Of a DNA stretch of 64,000 bases, positions 17,058 to 25,607 are shown in pieces (the stretch's first letter is position 1; every line of letters begins with the position of its first letter). The stretch comes from an uncultured Clostridia bacterium (GTDB lineage: Bacteria; Bacillota; Clostridia; TANB77; CAG-508). The translations under genes were made by a program, and so were the position numbers. Under the pieces are notes generated by a model that did not search any database, was not told the DNA's origin, and worked only from the letters and a program-made list of their open reading frames with translations. The stretch covers positions 5,510 to 69,509 of the forward strand of contig CAKOYU010000008.1 of NCBI GenBank assembly GCA_934130975.1, read 5' to 3'.

Positions 17058-17816
17058 TTAAACATTTTGTTCTAATTCGTACATAATAATACTAAGTACA
17101 TTTAATGCAACTGTTTCTGTTCTTAATATTCTATTTCCTAATGTTACGATTTTAGCTCCATTTTGTTTTAATAGTTCTACATCCTTTTCTTCCAAACCAC
17201 CTTCTGGTCCAATAACAATTGCAATTTTTATTTTATTATTTGTTTTAACTTTTTCTTTTAATTTTAAAAGCTCGTGTTTTATTGTGTTTTCTTTTTCATT
17301 TTCATATGCTACTATTACACTATCATATTCTTTAATTAATTGATTGACTTTTTCTATATTAATTATATTCTTTATTTCTGGTATTGTATTTCTTCCACTT
17401 TGTTTTGCAGCACTTTCGGCAATTTTTTGCCATCTAGTTATTTTTTTTGTTTCATCTTTAGTGTCTATCTTTACTACACATCTTTTCATCGCTACTGGAA
17501 TAATTGCATTTACTCCTAATTCTACAGATTTTTGAATTATTAGTTCCATTTTATCTGCTTTAGGTAATCCTTGATATATATCTACTGATATTTTATTGTC
17601 ATCTTTTTTTAATTCTTCTATAATTTTAGTCAAAATACTTTTATCTTCTAACTTTTCAATTTCACATGTATATGATTTTTTAGTGTCTTGATTACATATT
17701 TCTAGCTTATCTCCTATTTGTTTTCTAAGCACATTTTTTATATGTTTTATATCTTCTCCTAATATCTCTATTGTTTTTTCTTTTACTTGTTCATTTCTTA
17801 CAAAAAATCTTGGCAT
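17058..17816 (-). CDS. rsmE: 16S rRNA (uracil-1498-N3)-methyltransferase RsmE
   Basis: A 252-residue SPOUT-fold methyltransferase that methylates U1498 of 16S rRNA. It begins with the family signature MPRFFV and has the N-terminal PUA-like domain (HIKNVLRKQIGD), then ..YQGLPKADKMELIIQKSVELGV, the knot motifs IVIGPEGGLEEKD and LGNRILRTETVAL. An in-frame Met lies 17 codons upstream, but the MPRFF start at 17816 has AAGGAG six bases before it and fits the family. It follows yqeK by 37 bases. Confidence 0.95.
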   Translation of the reverse strand: MPRFFVRNEQVKEKTIEILGEDIKHIKNVLRKQIGDKLEICNQDTKKSYTCEIEKLEDKSILTKIIEELKKDDNKISVDIYQGLPKADKMELIIQKSVELGVNAIIPVAMKRCVVKIDTKDETKKITRWQKIAESAAKQSGRNTIPEIKNIINIEKVNQLIKEYDSVIVAYENEKENTIKHELLKLKEKVKTNNKIKIAIVIGPEGGLEEKDVELLKQNGAKIVTLGNRILRTETVALNVLSIIMYELEQNV

Positions 17817-17853
17817 ATTTTTCTCCTTCAATGCATTTATTATATTACTTTTT

Positions 17854-18429
17854 TTATTCTTTTGCAAGAAGAAGTTTATTTCTAGTCTCTATACTTTCAA
17901 TTGCTATCATTTTATTATTATCAATCAAATATTTTGTAGTATTATCTATAATAAGTAATAAAGCCTTATCCAAGTCTATCTTAGCTAATTTTCTTTCAGG
18001 TTCAATATCAAATTTTTCTGATTTTCTTGTTACTTCCACTTTATCAGAAACATAAATTATTTTTGCAAGTATATCCATCTCTGGACTTGTTGTTGTATGA
18101 TATTCTATTGCTTTTGCAATTTGTTCACTCACGCCATATTTCTTTTTTGCTATATCTGCACCTATTTTTCCATGTAGAATTTTAACATTTAATCTCTCAA
18201 ATTCAGTTATTTTAATATTATTTTCTTTAACATATTCTAACATTTCTTCTTTATTCATTTCTTTAGCATTATCATGTAATAAACCAGCTAATTTTGCATT
18301 TTCTACATCTGCATTATATATTTTTGCTAACTCTCCTGCCATATTCATTACACCTATTGAATGCTCATATCTTCTTTCTGATAGTATTTGTTTTAAATCA
18401 TTTTTTACTTTTTCTATTATTTCTTCCAC
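17854..18429 (-). CDS. yqeK: YqeK-type HD-domain Ap4A hydrolase
   Basis: A 191-residue HD-superfamily phosphohydrolase. The metal-binding residues are visible: His in YEHSIGVM, the HD pair in LAGLLHDNAK, His in LHGKIGA, His in AIEYHTT and Asp in YVSDKVE. YqeK enzymes cleave diadenosine tetraphosphate symmetrically to two ADP. It usually lies near rsfS and nadD; these are not here, and instead it leads the rsmE-yicC operon. The start appears to be GTG at 18429, with AAGGAAATGG upstream at slightly long spacing. Confidence 0.9.
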   Translation of the reverse strand: MEEIIEKVKNDLKQILSERRYEHSIGVMNMAGELAKIYNADVENAKLAGLLHDNAKEMNKEEMLEYVKENNIKITEFERLNVKILHGKIGADIAKKKYGVSEQIAKAIEYHTTTSPEMDILAKIIYVSDKVEVTRKSEKFDIEPERKLAKIDLDKALLLIIDNTTKYLIDNNKMIAIESIETRNKLLLAKE

Positions 18430-18460
18430 TTCTTCACCATTTCCTTATAAAATATTTAAA

Positions 18461-18503
18461 ACCGTGAATTATTTGCCCAGAATTGGGAATTAAAATTCAC
18501 GGT
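18461..18503 (-). terminator. Hairpin between rmlB and yqeK
   Basis: Perfect 10-bp arms ACCGTGAATT/AATTCACGGT enclose a second small hairpin (CCCA-gaat-TGGG). On the minus strand TTTTAAATATTTT follows, so it is a plausible terminator for rmlCB. Confidence 0.7.
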
Positions 18504-18516
18504 CTATATTTCAGAA

Positions 18517-19482
18517 TTATTTTAACCATTCTGGATTTGCTAAATACCAATCTATTGTTTTTACAATTCCATCTTCAAATTTTGTTTCAGGTTCCCAACC
18601 TAATTCTGTTTTTATTTTTGTTGGATCTATTGCATATCTGTAATCGTGTCCTTTTCTATCTGCAACATGTTCAATTAAATCTTCTGATTTTCCTAAACGT
18701 TGTAATATAAGTTTTACAATTTCAATATTTCTCTTTTCATTGTGTCCACCTATATTATATCTTTCTCCTGCTCTACCATTGTGGAATACCATATCAATTG
18801 CCTTACAATGATCTTCTACATATAACCAATCTCTAATATTATTTCCTTCACCATATACAGGTAATTTTTCGTCATTTAAAGCTAATTTAATCATATGTGG
18901 TATTAATTTTTCATTGTGTTGATATGGTCCATAGTTATTTGAACAGTTAGTTACAGTTACATTCATTTTATATGTTGTGTGGTATGCTAGTGCAACTAAA
19001 TCTGAACTTGCTTTAGATGATGAATATGGGCTACTTGGTTGAATTGGTGATGTTTCTGTAAAATATCCTGTTTCTCCTAATGCACCATATACTTCATCTG
19101 TTGAGATATGTACAAATTTATTTTCTGAACCTTCTCCCCATGCTCTTCTAGCTGTTTCTAGTAATGTATGTGTTCCTAATACATTTGTTTTTGTAAATAC
19201 AAATGGTGTTTTTATACTGTTGTCAACATGTGATTCTGCTGCAAAGTGAATAACTCCATTAATTTGATATTTTTCAAATATTTCTTGCATTTTTTCAAAA
19301 TCACATATATCTGCTTGTACAAATGTAATTTTGTCTTTTACTTTATCTAAATTTGCAAGATTTCCTGCATATGTTAATTTATCTACTACTATTATGTTAT
19401 AGTCAGGATGTTTATTTACGAAATATTCTGCAAAGTTTGCTCCTATAAATCCTGCTGCTCCTGTTACCATTATATTTTTCAT
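18517..19482 (-). CDS. rmlB: dTDP-glucose 4,6-dehydratase
   Basis: A 321-residue extended short-chain dehydrogenase. It has the NAD motif TGAAGFIGANFAEYF, HFAAESHVDNSI, the catalytic region HISTDEVYGALG, the YSSSKASSD Tyr-Lys pair and NNYGPYQHNEKLIPHMI, all typical of RmlB. It makes dTDP-4-keto-6-deoxyglucose, step two of dTDP-L-rhamnose synthesis for cell-surface polysaccharide. It is the last gene of the rml set, 14 bases after rmlC. Confidence 0.97.
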   Translation of the reverse strand: MKNIMVTGAAGFIGANFAEYFVNKHPDYNIIVVDKLTYAGNLANLDKVKDKITFVQADICDFEKMQEIFEKYQINGVIHFAAESHVDNSIKTPFVFTKTNVLGTHTLLETARRAWGEGSENKFVHISTDEVYGALGETGYFTETSPIQPSSPYSSSKASSDLVALAYHTTYKMNVTVTNCSNNYGPYQHNEKLIPHMIKLALNDEKLPVYGEGNNIRDWLYVEDHCKAIDMVFHNGRAGERYNIGGHNEKRNIEIVKLILQRLGKSEDLIEHVADRKGHDYRYAIDPTKIKTELGWEPETKFEDGIVKTIDWYLANPEWLK

Positions 19483-19496
19483 TTTTGTTTTCTCCT

Positions 19497-20078
19497 TTAT
19501 TTTAAATTTTCAAATAAGTTTGTTGCTTTTAATTCTTTTAATGATGGCCATTTTGCATCTTTTTCAGATGTTAATAAGTCTTCTGGTTTTAAGTCGCCCA
19601 TAGGCCATTCTATTCCTATATCAGGGTCGTCAAATTTTAAACCACCTTCTGCTTCGTGATTATATATATCATCACATTTATAAGCAAATTCTGCTTCATC
19701 TGATAATACTAAAAATCCATGTGCAAATCCCTTTGGAATCATAAACATTTTTTTATTTTCTTCTGTTAGGATTACTCCTTCCCATTTTCCATATGTTTTG
19801 CTTCCTGGACGTAAATCTACTGCAACATCAAATACTTCACCTTTAATACATCTTACTAATTTTGCTTGTGTATTTTCTTTTTGGAAATGTAATCCTCTTA
19901 AAACACCTTTTTTAGATTTTGATTGATTGTCTTGTACAAAATCATAATCTAATCCTATTTCAGCAAAATCAGCTTTGCTGTATGTTTCCATGAAATATCC
20001 TCTATTGTCTCCAAATACTGTTGGTTCTATTATACATACCCCATCTATTAAAGTATCTATTCTTTTAAATTTTCCCAT
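19497..20078 (-). CDS. rmlC: dTDP-4-dehydrorhamnose 3,5-epimerase
   Basis: A 193-residue cupin-fold epimerase, third step of dTDP-rhamnose synthesis. Family motifs are FGDNRGYFMETYS, QDNQSKSKKGVLRGLHFQ with the catalytic His, VAVDLRPGSKTYGKW and IPKGFAHGFLVLSD. Length is normal. It has its own promoter, because a terminator separates it from rmlA, and it is cotranscribed with rmlB. Confidence 0.97.
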   Translation of the reverse strand: MGKFKRIDTLIDGVCIIEPTVFGDNRGYFMETYSKADFAEIGLDYDFVQDNQSKSKKGVLRGLHFQKENTQAKLVRCIKGEVFDVAVDLRPGSKTYGKWEGVILTEENKKMFMIPKGFAHGFLVLSDEAEFAYKCDDIYNHEAEGGLKFDDPDIGIEWPMGDLKPEDLLTSEKDAKWPSLKELKATNLFENLK

Positions 20079-20106
20079 TTTTCATCTTCCTTTCGTATTT
20101 TCTACT

Positions 20107-20135
20107 ACTATATCATATAAAATTTGTAATTTCAA
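20107..20135 (-). promoter_or_regulatory. Promoter of rmlC-rmlB
   Basis: TTGAAA (20130-20135) and TATAGT (20107-20112) on the minus strand with a 17-base spacer, downstream of the rmlA terminator. Confidence 0.7.
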
Positions 20136-20162
20136 TATTATTTTTATATTTTTTGCATAATA

Positions 20163-20184
20163 AAAAGAGCATTTCTGCTCTTTT
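20163..20184 (-). terminator. Intrinsic terminator after rmlA
   Basis: AAAAGAGCA-gaaa-TGCTCTTTT followed by TATT on the minus strand, four bases past the rmlA stop codon. Confidence 0.85.
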
Positions 20185-20187
20185 ATT

Positions 20188-21114
20188 TTATAAACTAAAA
20201 TCAAATATACCACTGTCAAATACATCGTAAAAAGCATCTTGTTTATTTAATACATTAAATAAATGTTCTCCATAAGCTGATTTTTTATATTTATTTGCAG
20301 CTTTTTCTAATTCTTTTCTAGTTATCCAATGATTTTTGTATGCAATTTCTTCCAAGCATGCTATTTGTGTTCCTTGACGTAATTCAATTGCTTTTACAAA
20401 GTCAGATGCATCTGATAATCTGTCTGGTGTTCCTGTATCAAACCAGGCATAACCATCTCCCAAAGGAATTACTTTTAATTTTCCTTCTTCCATATATTTT
20501 TTGTTTACATCTGTGATTTCTAGTTCTCCTCTTTCAGATGGTTTTATTTTTTGAGCAATGTCCACAACTGAATTATCGTAAAAATATAAACCTGGTACTG
20601 CTAAATCAGATTTTGGAACTTTTGGTTTTTCTTCTATAGATATTGCATTACCACGTGAATCTATCTCTACTACACCATAAGTCTCTGGATCTTTTACTTG
20701 ATATCCAAAAATCACTCCGCCTTCTTCAACTCTATTAGCAGCTTTTAATACTCTTTCTATTCTTGAACCATATATCATATTGTCTCCTAATACAAGTGCA
20801 ACATTATCATCACCGATAAAATCTTTTCCAAGGATAAACGCATCTGCTAAGCCAACTGGCTTTTCTTGTATTGCATATTCAAATTTTATTCCTAATTGTG
20901 AACCATCACCTAATAAGTCTTTAAATCTATCTATATGAACAGGAGTAGAAATAATAAGTATTTCATTAATACCTGCCATCATTAATGCTGACAATGGATA
21001 ATAAATCATTGGCTTATCATATACTGGTAATAATTGTTTTGATATTGCAGAAGTTATTGGATACAATCTTGTTGCACTTCCTCCTGCTAGTATTATTCCT
21101 TTTCTCTTTTTCAT
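20188..21114 (-). CDS. rmlA: Glucose-1-phosphate thymidylyltransferase
   Basis: A 308-residue nucleotidyltransferase that makes dTDP-glucose from dTTP and glucose-1-phosphate, the committed step to dTDP-rhamnose. The N-terminus GIILAGGSATRLYPIT with KQLLPVYDKPMIYYPLS, then LVLGDNMIYG, the EKPKVPKSDLAVPGLYFYD block and GYAWFDTGTPDRL are the standard RmlA motifs. It follows rmlD by about 80 bases and ends at a terminator. Confidence 0.97.
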   Translation of the reverse strand: MKKRKGIILAGGSATRLYPITSAISKQLLPVYDKPMIYYPLSALMMAGINEILIISTPVHIDRFKDLLGDGSQLGIKFEYAIQEKPVGLADAFILGKDFIGDDNVALVLGDNMIYGSRIERVLKAANRVEEGGVIFGYQVKDPETYGVVEIDSRGNAISIEEKPKVPKSDLAVPGLYFYDNSVVDIAQKIKPSERGELEITDVNKKYMEEGKLKVIPLGDGYAWFDTGTPDRLSDASDFVKAIELRQGTQIACLEEIAYKNHWITRKELEKAANKYKKSAYGEHLFNVLNKQDAFYDVFDSGIFDFSL

Positions 21115-21192
21115 AACTAACCCTCCATTTTTTTACCATTAATAATATTACTACTTTTTTTATAAATTGTCAAGCTTTTTTATCAAATTATG

Positions 21193-22065
21193 TTAAATAG
21201 TCATATTTTTTGTCTCTTCTAAATATCTTTTTAAACCATCTTTCCAATCTGGTATTTTTATTCCGCATACTTCTAATTTTGATTTTGACATTTGAGAATT
21301 AAATGGTCTTTTAGCTTGTGTAATTTTCATCATTTCTATATATTCTTCTGTTGTTACAGGATTTACTTTGCATTCAATTCCTTGTTCTGCAAGTATTTCT
21401 TTTGTAAATTCATACCATGTTGTATACCCTTCATTTGTTGCATTATATATTCCAAATGGTATATTCTTTTTTATTGCTTGATATATTATTTCTGTTAAGT
21501 CCTTTGCATATGTTGGACTTCCATGTTGGTCTGATACTACATTTATTTCATCTCTTGTTGAACCTAATTTTGTCATTGTTTTTACAAAATTATTTCCTCC
21601 AATTCCATATAACCAAGCTGTTCTAAAAATATAGTATTCATCCATGTTTTCTTCAATTCCTTGTTCTCCACGCAATTTAGTTTTTCCATATGCTGTTACA
21701 GGTGCTTTTGCATCATCTTCTTTGTAATCTTTAGAAACATCTAAGTCTCCCCCAAATACATAATCAGTTGAAATATGTACTAATTTTGCTCCTACAGCTT
21801 TAGCAGCTTTTGCTAAATTTGCTGGGCCATCTCCATTAATTTTGTCTGCTAATTCATAATTTTCTTCTGCTTTATCAACTGCAGTATATGCAGCACAATT
21901 TATGATATATTCTGGTTTTAAATTAACTATATAATCCATTACAGCTTTTTCATTTGTTATATCTAATTCAGCTACATCTGTTGCTATTATTTCATTCTCT
22001 TTACTAAATTTTTCTTTTACTTCTTTTGCTAACATTCCATTAGCACCAGTCACTAAAATTTTCAT
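21193..22065 (-). CDS. rmlD: dTDP-4-dehydrorhamnose reductase
   Basis: A 290-residue short-chain reductase for the last step of dTDP-L-rhamnose synthesis. It has the NADP motif VTGANGMLAKEV, INCAAYTAVDKAEE, the catalytic Tyr-Lys pair in AYGKTKLRGEQ, and the YIFRTAWLYG motif. It is the first gene of the rml cluster and has a good promoter. No rhamnosyltransferase or polysaccharide polymerase is visible next to it, so the acceptor pathway lies elsewhere. Confidence 0.97.
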   Translation of the reverse strand: MKILVTGANGMLAKEVKEKFSKENEIIATDVAELDITNEKAVMDYIVNLKPEYIINCAAYTAVDKAEENYELADKINGDGPANLAKAAKAVGAKLVHISTDYVFGGDLDVSKDYKEDDAKAPVTAYGKTKLRGEQGIEENMDEYYIFRTAWLYGIGGNNFVKTMTKLGSTRDEINVVSDQHGSPTYAKDLTEIIYQAIKKNIPFGIYNATNEGYTTWYEFTKEILAEQGIECKVNPVTTEEYIEMMKITQAKRPFNSQMSKSKLEVCGIKIPDWKDGLKRYLEETKNMTI

Positions 22066-22115
22066 AATCTATCTTCCTTTCTAAAATTAGACTTAATTTT
22101 ATTTTTTTCGTGTAT

Positions 22116-22144
22116 ATCATATCATTAAATTAAAAAAAGTACAA
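22116..22144 (-). promoter_or_regulatory. Promoter of rmlD-rmlA
   Basis: TTGTAC (22139-22144) and TATGAT (22116-22121), spacer 17, minus strand. The -35 lies inside the 3' arm of the preceding terminator. Confidence 0.6.
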
Positions 22145-22163
22145 GTTTTTTCTTGTACTTTTT
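22134..22163 (-). terminator. Strong terminator about 230 bases downstream of eno
   Basis: AAAAAGTACAAG-aaaaaa-CTTGTACTTTTTTT on the minus strand. It ends either a long eno 3' UTR or a separate small transcript. Confidence 0.88.
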
Positions 22164-22396
22164 ACATTTAACATGAAAAACTTGTTAAAATTCACACTTT
22201 ATAAGAATATATATTTAAAATATGTTTAATTGAACTGCGAATTATAACAAAAAAAATTATATTTCAAGTTTTTCTTTATATTAATTTAATCCCAAAATAT
22301 CATTTTAAGTTTAACAAGGTGTTTTAAACTTGTTTAAAATAGCAGAGCGTCCGCAGTTAAACTGCAAAATGATATTTTGGGGGTATAAATCTATAC
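22145..22396. other. Gene-free stretch between eno and rmlD
   Basis: No open reading frame is convincing here. The stretch holds a 91-base inverted-repeat structure (22291-22381) next to the eno stop, then AT-rich DNA. Within it a promoter-like TTGAAA ... TATAAT pair reads toward the terminator at 22134; the 15-base spacer is shorter than ideal. A small RNA of roughly 90-100 bases is possible but unproven. Confidence 0.4.
22291..22381. repeat. 16-bp inverted repeat with internal hairpins, downstream of eno
   Basis: CCCAAAATATCATTTT at 22291-22306 is exactly complementary to 22366-22381. The 59-base interior contains two more palindromes: GCAGT-taa-ACTGC and TTTTAAAC-aa-GTTTAAAA (minus strand reading). 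The element starts 15 bases past the eno stop codon and is not followed by a clear U-tract, so it looks like a folded RNA or a small palindromic insertion. Confidence 0.7.
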
Positions 22397-23704
22397 TTAT
22401 TTGTTTACCCCTTTTCTTCCTGGATATATTGCAATATCAGCTAATTCATTTTCAATATTTAATAATCTGTTGTATTTTGCTACTCTATCAGTTCTACAAG
22501 GTGCACCTGTTTTTATTTGTCCTGCATTTGTTGCAACAGCAACATCAGCTAAAGTTGTATCTTCTGTTTCACCACTTCTGTGCGATACAACAGCTGTATA
22601 TCCATTTTTCTTAGCTAATTCAATAGCATCTAATGTTTCTGTTAATGTTCCAATTTGGTTTAATTTGATAAGAATACTGTTTGTAACTCCCATATCAAGT
22701 CCTTTTTGCAGTCTCTTAATATTTGTCACAAATAAGTCATCACCAACTAATTGAACTTTATCTCCTAATTTATCTGTTAGCTTTTTCCATCCATCCCAAT
22801 CTTCTTCTGCTAATCCGTCTTCTACTGATATTATAGGATATCTTTCACACAAATCTGCTATAAAATCTATCATTTCATCACATGTTTTTGTTTTATTGAT
22901 TTTCCAAAAATGATAACATCCTTCTTTTCCTATTTTTTTAGCCTCATCATACATTTCTGTTGCAGCTAAGTCTAATGCTAAGCATACTTCTTCTCCAGGT
23001 TTGTATCCAGCTTCTTTTATAGCTTCTACAATTAATTGAAGTGCTTCGTCTTCGTCTTTAACATTTGGAGCAAATCCACCTTCGTCTCCAACACCTGTAC
23101 TTAATCCTTTTGCTTTTAATACTTTCTTTAATGTATGATAAATTTCAGCACACATACGTAAACATTCTTTAAATGATTTTGCTCCAACTGGCATAATCAT
23201 AAATTCTTGAACACTTAATGTTGAATCAGCATGTTTTCCACCATTCATAATATTCATCATTGGAACTGGCATTGTTTTTGCATTGACCCCACCAATATAT
23301 TTATATAATTCCATTCCTAAAGATTCTGCTGCTGCTTTTGCAACTGCTAGTGATACACCTAATGTTGCATTAGCTCCTAATTTACCTTTGTTTTCTGTTC
23401 CGTCTAATTCAATAAGTGCTTTGTCTATTGCAGGTTGGTCATATGCATTCATTGCTTCTAATTCTGGTGCTATTATTGTATTTACATTTTCAACTGCTTT
23501 TAATACACCTTTTCCCATATATCTTGCTGAATCTCCATCTCTTAGCTCAACAGCTTCAAATGCTCCTGTTGATGCTCCTGATGGTATCATTGCAATCCCA
23601 TATGATCCATCATATAGTTCTACAACCACCTGTATAGTAGGATTTCCTCTTGAGTCTAAAACTTCTAAAGCTCTTATGTTTTCAATTCCTAAATAATTTT
23701 TCAT
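22397..23704 (-). CDS. eno: Enolase
   Basis: A 435-residue enolase, which converts 2-phosphoglycerate to phosphoenolpyruvate. Visible motifs are ALEVLDSRGNPTIQVVV, SGASTGAFEAVELRD, the GVGDEGGFAPN loop, the metal ligands in LALDLAATEMYD (Asp), ISVEDGLAEEDWDG (Glu) and LVGDDLFVTN (Asp), the catalytic Lys in SILIKLNQIGTLTET, and VSHRSGETEDT. It ends the glycolytic stretch but is separated from the upstream genes by a terminator. Confidence 0.98.
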   Translation of the reverse strand: MKNYLGIENIRALEVLDSRGNPTIQVVVELYDGSYGIAMIPSGASTGAFEAVELRDGDSARYMGKGVLKAVENVNTIIAPELEAMNAYDQPAIDKALIELDGTENKGKLGANATLGVSLAVAKAAAESLGMELYKYIGGVNAKTMPVPMMNIMNGGKHADSTLSVQEFMIMPVGAKSFKECLRMCAEIYHTLKKVLKAKGLSTGVGDEGGFAPNVKDEDEALQLIVEAIKEAGYKPGEEVCLALDLAATEMYDEAKKIGKEGCYHFWKINKTKTCDEMIDFIADLCERYPIISVEDGLAEEDWDGWKKLTDKLGDKVQLVGDDLFVTNIKRLQKGLDMGVTNSILIKLNQIGTLTETLDAIELAKKNGYTAVVSHRSGETEDTTLADVAVATNAGQIKTGAPCRTDRVAKYNRLLNIENELADIAIYPGRKGVNK

Positions 23705-23769
23705 AATAATTCATTCCTTTCTCATTTTTATTCTATCTATATTATGAAACACTTGTTAAAAAGTTAATC

Positions 23770-23818
23770 AAAAAGAGCAAAGCAATTGATAAAGTTTATC
23801 ATTCACTTCGCCTTTTTT
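23770..23818 (-). terminator. Long hairpin terminator after the GGGtGRT gene
   Basis: AAAAAGGCGAAG ... CTTTGCTCTTTTT with an inner GATAAA-ct-TTTATC stem on the minus strand, closing the gpmI-to-GGGtGRT part before eno. Confidence 0.75.
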
Positions 23819-23838
23819 TCATTTATATACTATCTAAT

Positions 23839-24840
23839 TTATTTCATAGCTTCTTCTACTGCAACTGCAACTGCAACTGATGCACCAACCATTGGGTTAT
23901 TACCCATACCTATTAGTCCCATCATTTCTACATGTGCTGGTACTGAAGATGAACCTGCAAATTGTGCATCTGAGTGCATTCTTCCCATAGTATCTGTCAT
24001 ACCATATGAAGCTGGTCCAGCAGCCATATTATCTGGGTGAAGTGTTCTACCAGTTCCACCACCTGAAGCAACTGAGAAGTATTTCTTTCCTGCTTCTATT
24101 CTTTCTTTTTTATATGTTCCTGCAACTGGGTGTTGGAATCTTGTTGGATTTGTTGAGTTACCTGTAATAGATACATCAACATCTTCCATCCACATTATTG
24201 CTACACCTTCTCTAACATCATTAGCTCCGTAGCATCTTACTTGACTTCTTTCACCATCTGAATATTTAATTTCTTCTACTACATTTACTTTTCCAGTAAA
24301 GAAGTCGAAATCTGTTTTTACATATGTAAATCCATTTATTCTTGAAATTACTTGTGCTGCATCTTTTCCTAAACCATTTAATATTACTCTTAATGGTTCT
24401 TTTCTAACTTTATTTGCAGATTTTGCTATACCAATAGCACCTTCTGCTGCTGCAAAGCTTTCATGTCCTGCTAAGAATGCAAAACATTTTGTATCTTCTG
24501 ATAATAACATTGATGCTAAGTTTCCATGTCCTAATCCTACTTTTCTGTCATCTGCAACAGAACCTGGAATACAAAATGCTTGTAATCCTTCTCCAATTGC
24601 TTTTGCTGCATCTGCTGCTCTTGTGCATCCTTTTTTGATTGCTATTGCAGCTCCTAATGTATATGCCCAAGCTGCATTTTCAAAACATATTGGTTGTACT
24701 CCTTTTACTATTTCGTATGGATTAAATCCTTTGTCTGTACATATTTTTAATGCTTCTTCAAAGTCTTTTATTCCGTATTTTTCCATTACTGGTTTTATTT
24801 GATCTATTCTTCTTTCATAACTTTCAAATGTTACTGCCAT
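23839..24840 (-). CDS. GGGtGRT family protein
   Basis: A 333-residue protein of the family named for its GGGTGRT motif, here SVASGGGTGRTLHPDNM. Other conserved blocks are the N-terminal FESYERRIDQIKPV, GLGHGNLASMLLSEDT, FLAGHESFAAAEGAIGIAKS, and the Gly/Met-rich C-terminus MMGLIGMGNNPMVGASVAVA. The function is not established. In many Clostridia it is paired with a NifU-like scaffold protein, exactly as here (upstream neighbour), which suggests an iron-sulfur or metal-related role; that is inference. The start at 24840 has AGGAGG seven to eight bases upstream; an in-frame Met 12 codons earlier lacks this. Confidence 0.88.
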   Translation of the reverse strand: MAVTFESYERRIDQIKPVMEKYGIKDFEEALKICTDKGFNPYEIVKGVQPICFENAAWAYTLGAAIAIKKGCTRAADAAKAIGEGLQAFCIPGSVADDRKVGLGHGNLASMLLSEDTKCFAFLAGHESFAAAEGAIGIAKSANKVRKEPLRVILNGLGKDAAQVISRINGFTYVKTDFDFFTGKVNVVEEIKYSDGERSQVRCYGANDVREGVAIMWMEDVDVSITGNSTNPTRFQHPVAGTYKKERIEAGKKYFSVASGGGTGRTLHPDNMAAGPASYGMTDTMGRMHSDAQFAGSSSVPAHVEMMGLIGMGNNPMVGASVAVAVAVEEAMK

Positions 24841-24900
24841 TTTTATTCCTCCTATTTTTATATTGTAAGGGAACACATTTTCCCTTTGTCTTTTCTATCT

Positions 24901-25593
24901 TTATTCTTCACGTGGGTCAATCTTCTTAACAGCCTCATCAAATCTTCCATATGTACTAGAAGCTTTTTCAATAGCTTCCATTGGGTCAATTCCTTTTTTG
25001 ATGTTATCCATCATTTTTCCCATATGAACATATTTATAACCAATTATTTGATCATCTTTATCTAAACCTAATTCTACAATATAACCTTCTGTTAATTGTA
25101 AATATCTTGGTCCTTTTAAAGTACTTGAATAAATTGTTCCAACTTGTGATGTATGTCCTTTTCCTAAATCTTCAAGTCCAGCTCCTACTGGAAGTCCACC
25201 TTCTGAGAATGCAGTTTGTGTTCTACCATATACTATTTGTAAGAATAATTCTCTCATAGCAGTATTTATAGCATCACATACTAAATCTGTGTTTAGCGCT
25301 TCTAATATTGTTTTTCCTGTTAAAATTTCTCCTGCCATTGCAGCTGAATGTGTCATTCCTGAACATCCAATTGTTTCTATTAATGCTTCTTGGATTATTC
25401 CATCTTTTACATTTAATGTTAATTTACATGCTCCTTGTTGTGGTGCACACCATCCAATACCATGTGTTAATCCTGATATATCTTTAATATCTTTTGCTTT
25501 TACCCATTTTCCTTCTTCTGGGATTGGTGCTGGTCCATGGTCTACTCCTTTTGCAACATGGCACATATTTTCTAATTCTTTTGAATAAATCAT
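24901..25593 (-). CDS. NifU-like iron-sulfur scaffold homologue
   Basis: A 230-residue protein with the NifU/IscU N-terminal fold. Candidate metal-ligand cysteines are in GWCAPQQGACKL and ETIGCSGMTHS; the classic scaffold pattern is modified, so a true IscU role is uncertain. Members of this group are found next to GGGtGRT proteins. The start is the seventh codon of the longest frame (25593): AAAGGAG is eight bases upstream, and the earlier ATG lies inside that ribosome site. The upstream DUF600 stop codon is 15 bases before it, pointing to coupling. Confidence 0.85.
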   Translation of the reverse strand: MIYSKELENMCHVAKGVDHGPAPIPEEGKWVKAKDIKDISGLTHGIGWCAPQQGACKLTLNVKDGIIQEALIETIGCSGMTHSAAMAGEILTGKTILEALNTDLVCDAINTAMRELFLQIVYGRTQTAFSEGGLPVGAGLEDLGKGHTSQVGTIYSSTLKGPRYLQLTEGYIVELGLDKDDQIIGYKYVHMGKMMDNIKKGIDPMEAIEKASSTYGRFDEAVKKIDPREE

Positions 25594-25607
25594 TTTAATT
25601 GCTCCTT

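Noticed and set aside
22291..22381. Possible tRNA or riboswitch in the eno-rmlD gap
   Set aside because: It lacks tRNA landmarks such as GGTTCGA and matches no riboswitch core that I know.
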